Positions 1 through 4,357 of a DNA stretch of 5,746 nucleotides are shown here, in pieces. This DNA comes from an uncultured Mycoplasmatota bacterium (GTDB lineage Bacteria; Bacillota_I; Bacilli_A; RF39; UBA660): positions 1 to 5,746 of the forward strand of contig CAMYRF010000073.1 in assembly GCA_947296775.1 (NCBI GenBank). The letters are read 5' to 3'. Made by a program: the position numbers and the translations under genes. The notes beneath the pieces were generated by a model, which saw only the letters and a list, made by a program, of their open reading frames with translations, was not told the origin of the DNA and did no database searches. Every line of letters starts with the position of its first letter. Positions within the stretch are counted from its first letter, which is position 1.

Positions 1-61
1 CCCCCCCCCTAAAAGGCAATATTTTCCAACAAATTTCCACAAAAAAATAAATAGAGCGACC

Positions 62-514
62 CTACTTACTTTTTTTCTTTTTACTTTTTTTAGATAATTT
101 TCTATGTTTTCTCGCCTTAAGAATTATATAAAATAATACCAAAGAACCAACAGTAACACAGCCATAAAAAATATATTCTTCTTGAATTTCAAAACTTTTT
201 TTCTCTGTTTTTTCTTCTTCCTCTATTGATTTAATAACATACTCACCATCACGAGTATATAAATAATTTTCTCTAGCATACCTAGCTACATAATCTTTAT
301 CTTGAAGTTTATTTATTTCCGTTTTTAATTCTTTAGACTCACCTTTCAAATCATTTAATTCCTCTTTTAAAGAAGCTTCTTCACTATTTAATTTATAGAT
401 TGATATAGCAGTAGTAATTAATGTAAAAGCACAATACCCAATTGCTAAAAAAACAATTGGGGTAATAACAGTTAAACGCCTTCTTGCCGTTTTTGTCATC
501 TTCTTATTTGCCAT
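62..514 (-). CDS. divIC: DivIC/FtsB-type septum formation initiator with extra C-terminal membrane segment
   Basis: DivIC is a bitopic protein of the late divisome that pairs with FtsL and DivIB and helps activate septal wall synthesis. The 150-residue protein has a basic N-terminus (TARRR), TM1 at about 15-37, a coiled coil at about 41-72 (LKEELNDLKGESKELKTEI) and the family signature DKDYVARYARENYLYTRDGE (72-91). A typical DivIC (about 100-125 aa) ends soon after this point. This one continues through an acidic linker (EEEEKTEKK), a second hydrophobic segment at about 114-132 (YGCVTVGSLVLFYIILK) and a lysine/serine-rich tail. If both segments span the membrane, both ends are cytoplasmic and the coiled coil is an external loop. 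The ATG at 514 has GGTGAT close upstream, as in yabG. The longer frame from 628 would overlap yabQ by 86 nt and is rejected. Order yabP-yabQ-divIC is as in B. subtilis. Confidence 0.93.
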   Translation of the reverse strand: MANKKMTKTARRRLTVITPIVFLAIGYCAFTLITTAISIYKLNSEEASLKEELNDLKGESKELKTEINKLQDKDYVARYARENYLYTRDGEYVIKSIEEEEKTEKKSFEIQEEYIFYGCVTVGSLVLFYIILKARKHRKLSKKSKKKKSK

Positions 515-542
515 AACATCACCATATTCTAATATGAGTATA

Positions 543-815
543 TCATTTTTTAAAATGATTGGCAATTCTTTTTTCCAAAGCAAATCCCAGAATAAGTACC
601 AGTAAAAGATAAGGATGAAAAACCGCATAATTTATTTTTCTAAGTAACACAAAATATAATAAAACACTAACCATTACAACCAAAAAAGTTCCTAATAACT
701 TTATCCATTTTTTATCATTATAAATGATTTTATAGTTTACAGATACAAATAAAGAAAAAAAGATTCCATAGAAAAAAGAAAATAACAAAGATATGATTTG
801 TATATATAAATCCAT
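543..815 (-). CDS. yabQ: YabQ, spore cortex membrane protein (short form)
   Basis: YabQ is a mother-cell membrane protein, required for spore cortex formation in B. subtilis. This copy has 90 residues and corresponds to the conserved membrane domain; the B. subtilis protein is about twice as long. Three membrane segments are visible at about 3-26, 39-58 and 64-80. The family-like stretch INYAVFHPYLLLVLILGFAL begins just before the third. It ends with the basic EKRIANHFKK. The start is either the ATG at 815, overlapping the yabP stop as TGATG, or the GTG immediately before it at 818. Neither has a good ribosome binding site, so translation is probably coupled to yabP. divIC begins 28 nt after its stop. 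The identification rests on membrane pattern, size and position between yabP and divIC as much as on sequence. Confidence 0.86.
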   Translation of the reverse strand: MDLYIQIISLLFSFFYGIFFSLFVSVNYKIIYNDKKWIKLLGTFLVVMVSVLLYFVLLRKINYAVFHPYLLLVLILGFALEKRIANHFKK

Positions 816-1102
816 CACTTAAATAATTTATTAAATACTCCACTTTCCTTATCTTTTTTTCCATTTTCTGTATAATTTAAACTATCAACTTTACCTTTTA
901 TGGAAACATTACCTTGATAAGTATCTAACTTAATTATTTCAAGTTCTTCACCCTTTATTATCAAATCCCCCATCGTTGTTTCCAAATAAAATTCTTCTTC
1001 ATCAAAACTATCTATTTTTTTAACACCAGTTATAATAATATTTTTTCTTTCATTAAGCGTAATCGAATGCGTTAATGAAGAAATAGCATCCATCTTGTCC
1101 AT
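815..1102 (-). CDS. yabP: YabP, sporulation protein of the YabP/YqfC family
   Basis: YabP is a small protein made in the mother cell under sigma-E; its biochemical role is not established, and it is usually found directly before yabQ. The 95 residues show the beta-rich family core almost end to end: HSITLNERKNIIITGV (12-27), IDSFDEEEFYLETTMGDLII (30-49), GEELEIIKLD (51-60) and VSIKGKVDSLNY (66-77). This is followed by a charged tail ending in GVFNKLFK, and the length is normal for the family. The frame could start at an ATG at 1132, but the ATG at 1102 has a near-perfect AGGAGGG 6-7 nt upstream and fits the family, so I use it. The TGA stop overlaps the yabQ ATG by one base. No signal peptide or membrane segment is visible. 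Confidence 0.94.
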   Translation of the reverse strand: MDKMDAISSLTHSITLNERKNIIITGVKKIDSFDEEEFYLETTMGDLIIKGEELEIIKLDTYQGNVSIKGKVDSLNYTENGKKDKESGVFNKLFK

Positions 1103-1121
1103 AATGTTCCCTCCTAGACAA

Positions 1122-1150
1122 AATATATGCATGAAAAAAGAAGATTATTC
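1122..1150 (-). promoter_or_regulatory. Sigma-E-like promoter of yabP-yabQ
   Basis: GAATAAT (1150-1144) and CATATATT (1129-1122) are 14 nt apart on the minus strand, matching 6 of 7 and 6 of 8 of the sigma-E consensus. The -35 lies in the loop and stem of the spoVG hairpin and includes the spoVG stop codon. The start point would be near 1115, exactly at the AGGAGGG ribosome binding site of yabP. yabP and yabQ are sigma-E genes in B. subtilis, which supports the reading. Confidence 0.45.
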
Positions 1151-1160
1151 ATCTTCTTTT
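1134..1160 (-). terminator. Weak terminator-like hairpin at the end of spoVG
   Basis: AAAAGAAGAT (1160-1151) pairs perfectly with ATCTTCTTTT (1145-1136) around the loop GAATA, followed by two more T's. It contains the last codons and TAA stop of spoVG. The stem has only three G-C pairs, so it may act as a partial terminator or 3'-end protector rather than a complete stop. Confidence 0.45.
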
Positions 1161-1411
1161 AAATTTTTGTATTCTTCAGTAACTGCATCTTCAAACATTT
1201 TACGGCAGTCTTGAGTTATTGGATGAGCAATATCATGATACTCATCATTATTCGTTTTACGACTTGGCATAGCGATAAATAAACCACCATCACCTTCGAT
1301 AATTCTAATTCCATGAACTGCAAAACACTCATCTAAAACAACTGATGCAATTCCACGAATACGTGAATTTTCCTTTTCTATTTTTCTAACGTTTACTGAT
1401 GTAATTTTCAA
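1145..1411 (-). CDS. spoVG: SpoVG, septation and sporulation regulator
   Basis: SpoVG is a small nucleic-acid-binding regulator. In B. subtilis it affects asymmetric septation and spore cortex formation, and in Staphylococcus and Listeria homologues bind DNA or RNA and affect wall and virulence genes. The 88 residues cover the whole conserved core: MKITSVNVRK, RGIASVVLDECFAVHGIRI (19-37), GLFIAMPSRKT (43-53) and DIAHPI (60-65). The C-terminal tail is a few residues shorter than in B. subtilis (97). The start codon is TTG at 1411, supported by AGAAGGGAG at 8 nt spacing and by exact agreement with the family N-terminus; no ATG fits. A sigma-A-like promoter lies just upstream. The stop codon sits inside a terminator-like hairpin, so the gene may be transcribed apart from yabP downstream. 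Confidence 0.97.
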   Translation of the reverse strand: MKITSVNVRKIEKENSRIRGIASVVLDECFAVHGIRIIEGDGGLFIAMPSRKTNNDEYHDIAHPITQDCRKMFEDAVTEEYKNLKEDE

Positions 1412-1448
1412 GTTAACCTCTCCCTTCTGGACCTTATATTACATCTTC

Positions 1449-1477
1449 AGTATACAATATTTTTAACTAAAAAACAA
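1449..1477 (-). promoter_or_regulatory. Sigma-A-like promoter of spoVG
   Basis: TTGTTT (1477-1472) and TATACT (1454-1449) are separated by 17 nt on the minus strand in the gap between veg and spoVG. The -10 matches 5 of 6 and the -35 matches 3 of 6. The start point would be near 1442, leaving a leader of about 30 nt. In B. subtilis spoVG is transcribed by sigma-H, but I see no AGGA/GAAT pair of that type here. Confidence 0.45.
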
Positions 1478-1726
1478 CTATTTATCAGAAATTTTAATGG
1501 TTTTTGTAATAATGTCAGCATAAGAAAAAGATTTGACACTTTTATTTTCATCTAATACTTCAACCAAAAATACACAGTTATATAAACTTTTTATTCTTGC
1601 TCTATAAGATTCATACTTATTTCGTCCTAAATTATATTTAAGCATCACTTCCTTGCCTAAATAATTACTCAAAGCTTTTCTAATCATACTATTATCACAT
1701 ACACCCTTATCTAGGATATCCAACAT
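1478..1726 (-). CDS. veg: Veg family protein
   Basis: Veg is a small, highly expressed protein of Bacillota, linked in B. subtilis to control of biofilm genes through SinR; the biochemistry is not settled. The chosen form is 82 residues, close to the usual 80-90. Alignment by eye to B. subtilis Veg shows shared blocks: the NYLGKEVMLK stretch (21-30) against NLGKRLTLK, NLGRNK (32-37) against NGGRRK, VFLVEVLDE (52-60) and the signature SFSYADIITKTIKIS (66-80) against SYSYADILTETVEL. Longer frames from ATGs at 1771 or 1762 have no ribosome binding site. The ATG at 1726 has AAAGGA at 7 nt, and the resulting length fits the family. It overlaps the end of yabG by 20 nt and has no obvious promoter of its own, unlike B. 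subtilis veg, which has a strong vegetative promoter. Residues 1-13 are not recognisably conserved. Confidence 0.85.
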   Translation of the reverse strand: MLDILDKGVCDNSMIRKALSNYLGKEVMLKYNLGRNKYESYRARIKSLYNCVFLVEVLDENKSVKSFSYADIITKTIKISDK

Positions 1727-2489
1727 ACATTGTTCCTTTCGTAATAATTCCCCCAATTCCATCTTTACCATACTTTGTTTTTTCCAAAATATCTTTTAAA
1801 TCAATATCTTTATTAATATTAGATAAAGCCATTTTAGCAGCTACGATAGCTGGATCTAAAGCATGAATATTAATTCTTTTAGGACTAGAAGCAAAATTAG
1901 CGCCTGCTTTAATTAACTCTTCATAATAAGAACCGCAAGCTCCTGCAATAACAATTAATTTTTCATGACTATCTTCATATTCTCTTGCCTTTTTAATCGC
2001 ATTAGAAAAATAAGAACTACTCTTATAAGCTTTTATATCATCAAGTTTTCCTTTACGTTTATAATAAGCATCATGACCAGTAATAACAACAATATTAGGT
2101 TTATATTCTTCCAATAAATCATAAATATTATCCGCAATATTTTCTTCTTTTTCGTTGATACCCATTGCCCAAATATTTATCTTTTTATAATAATCCAAAC
2201 ATCTTTTTAAATAATCAGAATCACTATCAATGTGAAGTATTTTTCCAGGCAAATAAAAATAGTCATTTCTATTTAAATTAGGGACCGTTTCTAATCTATC
2301 CAAAAAAGCTTTTTCATCCTCAATATCCTCATTAGAATATTCATTTAAATCAGATACCTCCGCATCAGCCATTAACCTAATATTCATTCCTTTTAATAAT
2401 ACCTCATCACCATTTATACTAACAATTTTAAAAACCACATCATTACCATAAGAATTGCGTGTGACCAAATCACCTACATTAAATTCCAT
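1707..2489 (-). CDS. yabG: YabG, sporulation-specific cysteine protease
   Basis: YabG is a mother-cell protease that trims spore coat or morphogenetic proteins in Bacillus and processes Csp/SleC germination proteins in Clostridioides difficile. From the chosen ATG the protein has 260 residues, a little shorter than the roughly 290 of B. subtilis. The N-terminus has the family-like MEFNVGDLVTRNSYGNDVVF; the middle has LPGKILHIDSDSDYL (80-94) and VVITGHDAY (134-142). A Cys lies in IAGACGSYYEEL (181-192), followed by AGANFASSPKRINIHALDP (195-213). The proposed catalytic pair is H139 and C185, 46 residues apart, the same spacing I recall for the active-site His and Cys of the characterised homologues. 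The frame extends upstream to an ATG at 2552, but the ATG at 2489 has a GGGTGAT site, matches the family N-terminus and avoids an extension running into the terminator. The 3' end overlaps veg by 20 nt. Confidence 0.95.
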   Translation of the reverse strand: MEFNVGDLVTRNSYGNDVVFKIVSINGDEVLLKGMNIRLMADAEVSDLNEYSNEDIEDEKAFLDRLETVPNLNRNDYFYLPGKILHIDSDSDYLKRCLDYYKKINIWAMGINEKEENIADNIYDLLEEYKPNIVVITGHDAYYKRKGKLDDIKAYKSSSYFSNAIKKAREYEDSHEKLIVIAGACGSYYEELIKAGANFASSPKRINIHALDPAIVAAKMALSNINKDIDLKDILEKTKYGKDGIGGIITKGTMYVGYPR

Positions 2490-2504
2490 AATATCACCCA
2501 AATA

Positions 2505-2533
2505 ATTGTATGATAAAAAATAAAATAATATAA
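2505..2533 (-). promoter_or_regulatory. Sigma-E-like (mother-cell) promoter of yabG
   Basis: On the minus strand TTATATT (2533-2527) is followed after 14 nt by CATACAAT (2512-2505). The published sigma-E consensus is close to KMATATT, 14-15 nt, CATACAAT, so the -10 is perfect and the -35 misses one position. The same -10 also nearly fits sigma-K (CATANNNTA). The start point would be near 2498, only about 9 nt before the ATG, so the mRNA would begin at the GGTGAT ribosome binding site. A mother-cell promoter fits the known mother-cell expression of yabG. Confidence 0.6.
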
Positions 2534-2534
2534 C

Positions 2535-2559
2535 AAAAAAGACAATAAACATTGTCTTT
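2535..2559 (-). terminator. Intrinsic terminator or attenuator in front of yabG
   Basis: AAAGACAAT (2559-2551) pairs perfectly with ATTGTCTTT (2546-2538) around a GTTT loop, and the T-run continues to 2535 (six T's from 2540). It points along the minus strand and lies 45 nt before the yabG ATG, between a sigma-A-like and a sigma-E-like promoter. It would stop transcripts coming from ftsX or from the sigma-A-like promoter while leaving the sporulation promoter free. Confidence 0.65.
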
Positions 2560-2622
2560 CATAATCTAATATACCTAAGAGTAATAGAGTAATTCATTAA
2601 TATGAGCAAAAAAAGAAATATA

Positions 2623-2652
2623 ATTATAATAAATATTGCGGTATATTAGCAA
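2623..2652 (-). promoter_or_regulatory. Sigma-A-like promoter upstream of yabG
   Basis: On the minus strand TTGCTA (2652-2647, 4 of 6 to TTGACA) is followed after 18 nt by a perfect TATAAT (2628-2623). Transcription would begin near 2616 and meet the hairpin terminator at 2559-2535 after about 55 nt, before reaching yabG. It could therefore make a short RNA or an attenuated vegetative transcript of yabG-veg. AT-rich DNA gives many -10 matches, so confidence is moderate. Confidence 0.45.
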
Positions 2653-2739
2653 AACATACTAGTGACCAAAAGGCCAGAGACATGTAAACCATATCTCTAA
2701 ATATATTATGGAAAAACATCTTTCTTTTATACACATAAT

Positions 2740-2769
2740 AAAAAGATTTAAGACAAAACTTAAATCCTT
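2740..2769 (-). terminator. Intrinsic terminator of the prfB-yitT-ftsE-ftsX unit
   Basis: Read on the minus strand, AAGGATTTAAG (2769-2759) pairs with CTTAAATCTTT (2752-2742) around the loop TTTTGT. This is an 11-bp stem with one G-U pair, followed directly by a T-run at 2744-2740. The left arm contains the last codons and TAA stop of ftsX, an economical arrangement often seen in compact AT-rich genomes. The stem is AT-rich, so some readthrough is likely. Confidence 0.75.
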
Positions 2770-3659
2770 AAATGTTTTCTTACAGCTCTCCAAGAACCAA
2801 ACATCCCAACAAGTACACCAATGCCAAGCAAAATTAATGAAATAGTATACACAAAAGGTGTAGGTGAAATTAATTTAATAAATGGCGAGAATAATTGTCC
2901 ATTAAAACTATCGTAAATAGCATTATAACCATATATAGTTGCGATAATTGGAATAATAGAACCTAAAGCTCCCAAAATTAACCCTTCAATAATAAATGGT
3001 ATCCTGATATTTAAATTAGAAGCACCAATAAGTCTCATAATACTAATTTCTCTTTGCCTTGAATTAATTGTAATTTTAATAGTGTTTGAAATTAAGAAAG
3101 CAGTTACTAAAATTAAAGCAATCACCGAAATAACACAAACTTTATGAATAACATCGAATACAGAAATTAACTGTTCCACCATTCCTTCACCATATTTAAC
3201 CAATGTCACTCCATCAATTTCTTTGATTTCTTTGGCCACACCTTCAATTTGTTCAATGTTTTCAACTTTAATTTGGAATGTATTTTGAATAGGATTTTCA
3301 GCTTCCGACCAATTTTTCATAATACTTGAAAACACCTCAGAAGAATCCATCATATCTTTTGTAATATCATTTTTTGAAATAAATTCATATTTATCAACAT
3401 CATTAATCAAACTAATTTGATCTTTAATTTCATCAATTTTTTCATCATTTAAACTATTATCTAAGAACGCTACAATAGTAACATCTTCTTCAACTAATTT
3501 AGTAAAATTTTCCACATTATAAGAAAGTATAATTGATACAGCTACAACAATAAGGGTTATCGTAATACAAGATATTGAAGCAAGTGATAAAGAAAAGTTT
3601 CTAAATACGCCTTTAAAGGCATCCCTAATATTTCTACCAATAATTCTAAGTGCTTTCAT
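2760..3659 (-). CDS. ftsX: Cell division membrane protein FtsX
   Basis: FtsX is the membrane partner of FtsE. Its extracellular domain binds or activates cell wall hydrolases (CwlO in Bacillus, PcsB in streptococci). The 299 residues show the expected layout: a basic N-terminus, TM1 about 24-46, a large extracellular domain about 47-168, then TM2 about 171-194, TM3 about 219-245 and TM4 about 268-290. The conserved cytoplasmic loop RQREISIMRLIGAS (201-214) follows TM2, and the protein ends with the family-like GSWRAVRKHL. The start is coupled to ftsE by TAATG, with AGAAGGGA inside the end of ftsE as ribosome binding site. No hydrolase or coiled-coil partner gene follows. The unit ends in a terminator that overlaps the stop codon, and the next gene is the sporulation protease yabG. 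Confidence 0.97.
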   Translation of the reverse strand: MKALRIIGRNIRDAFKGVFRNFSLSLASISCITITLIVVAVSIILSYNVENFTKLVEEDVTIVAFLDNSLNDEKIDEIKDQISLINDVDKYEFISKNDITKDMMDSSEVFSSIMKNWSEAENPIQNTFQIKVENIEQIEGVAKEIKEIDGVTLVKYGEGMVEQLISVFDVIHKVCVISVIALILVTAFLISNTIKITINSRQREISIMRLIGASNLNIRIPFIIEGLILGALGSIIPIIATIYGYNAIYDSFNGQLFSPFIKLISPTPFVYTISLILLGIGVLVGMFGSWRAVRKHLRI

Positions 3660-4342
3660 TATCTATACGTCCCTTCTGTATAATCTTTTAAAACCCTACC
3701 AGAGTCTAAAACAATAACCCTCTTATTAAGTTCCTTAACAATATCAATACTATGAGTAACCATAATTATAGTTGTACCAAGCTTATTAATTTCTTCAAGC
3801 ACACGCATGATTTCCATACTAGTATTTGGATCCAAATTACCAGTAGGCTCATCACAAATTAATAACTTAGGTCCATTAACAATCGCACGAGCAATTGCAA
3901 CACGCTGTTGTTCCCCACCAGATAACTGCGCTGGATAACTTTTTATTTTATGTTTAAGACCAACAAGATCTAAAACTTTAACAACTTTAGAATGAATCTC
4001 ATCTTTTGGAACACCAAAAATTTCTAAAGCAAAAGCCACATTTTCATAAACAGTTGACTTAGGTAATAATTTAAAATCTTGGAAAACAACACCAATTTTT
4101 CTTCTAATTTTATAAACTTTACCATTTCTAAGTTTACCAACATCAACTCCGCCCACAATAATTTGTCCAGAGTTAGGTTTTTCCTCACGGTAAAGCATTT
4201 TAATAAGTGTACTTTTCCCGCATCCAGTAGAACCAATAATAAAGACAAACTCGCCTTTATTAATTGATAAATTTAAGTCCTGAATCGCCGTTACACCAGT
4301 CTTATATGTTTTTTTAACATTAGTTAACCTAATTAATTCCAT
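3659..4342 (-). CDS. ftsE: Cell division ATP-binding protein FtsE
   Basis: FtsE is the cytoplasmic ATPase of the FtsEX complex. The complex does not transport a substrate; it relays ATP hydrolysis through FtsX to control peptidoglycan hydrolases at the division site or side wall. The 227 residues are full length. All ABC ATPase motifs are intact: Walker A GSTGCGKST (37-45), Q-loop Q88 in VVFQDF, signature LSGGEQQR (140-147), Walker B LLICDEPTG (160-168, catalytic E165), D-loop NLD (169-171) and switch H197. The VVFQDFKLLP stretch after the Q-loop is typical of FtsE. The ATG at 4342 has AAGGAT at good spacing. The TAA stop overlaps the ftsX ATG by one base (TAATG), a common stoichiometric coupling for this pair. 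It belongs to the prfB-yitT-ftsE-ftsX transcription unit. Confidence 0.97.
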   Translation of the reverse strand: MELIRLTNVKKTYKTGVTAIQDLNLSINKGEFVFIIGSTGCGKSTLIKMLYREEKPNSGQIIVGGVDVGKLRNGKVYKIRRKIGVVFQDFKLLPKSTVYENVAFALEIFGVPKDEIHSKVVKVLDLVGLKHKIKSYPAQLSGGEQQRVAIARAIVNGPKLLICDEPTGNLDPNTSMEIMRVLEEINKLGTTIIMVTHSIDIVKELNKRVIVLDSGRVLKDYTEGTYR

Positions 4343-4357
4343 AAATCATCCTTCTTT

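Larger units (their letters stand above)
2535..2740 (-). ncRNA. Candidate structured RNA or leader between ftsX and yabG
   Basis: This stretch has no supported protein gene but several minus-strand stem-loops in succession. Hairpin 1 pairs AGAGATATG (2698-2690) with CATGTCTCT (2684-2676), 9 bp, loop GTTTA. Hairpin 2 pairs TGGCC (2676-2672) with GGTCA (2667-2663), loop TTTT; it shares base 2676 with hairpin 1. Hairpin 3 pairs GTATGTT (2659-2653) with AATATAC (2647-2641), loop TTGCT. Each stem contains exactly one G-U pair on the minus-strand RNA; the same position on the plus strand would be an A-C mismatch, which favours a minus-strand transcript. A possible closing helix pairs CATAAT (2710-2705) with ATTATG (2565-2560), and a competing helix pairs TATTATG (2740-2734) with CATAATA (2710-2704). 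The region ends in a terminator-like hairpin. I do not recognise a known RNA family or riboswitch core. In DNA this AT-rich, short stems also arise by chance, so the call is tentative. Confidence 0.33.

Noticed and set aside
30..41. TTTCCACA resembling a DnaA box near the window edge
   Set aside because: A single imperfect match without neighbouring boxes or an AT-rich unwinding region; not evidence for an origin.
515..628. Upstream extension of the divIC frame by 38 residues
   Set aside because: It would overlap yabQ by 86 nt, is not part of the DivIC family N-terminus, and the internal ATG at 514 has its own GGTGAT site.
2490..2552. Upstream extension of yabG by 21 residues beginning MFIVFFVILFYFL, which looks like a signal or membrane segment
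   Set aside because: The hydrophobic look comes from translating a T-rich terminator and promoter region; YabG is cytoplasmic and the ATG at 2489 matches the family start with a ribosome binding site.
2559..2597. Twelve-codon frame (MNYSITLRYIRL) ending at the attenuator-like hairpin, resembling a leader peptide; it includes a tandem ATTACTCT repeat
   Set aside because: No ribosome binding site before the ATG, no run of one regulatory codon, and short frames are common by chance.
2726..2757. Possible promoter TTGTCT with TATAAA just after ftsX
   Set aside because: The spacer is 19 nt and the -35 lies inside the ftsX terminator; too weak to list as a feature, although it could start the candidate RNA.
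4024..4248. Minus-strand frame of 74 codons within ftsE in another phase
   Set aside because: Overlaps the Walker A and Q-loop coding region of ftsE and looks like an out-of-frame shadow.
4079..4267. Plus-strand open frame of 62 codons antisense to ftsE
   Set aside because: It lies wholly inside the conserved ftsE gene, has no family resemblance and is explained as a shadow of that gene.
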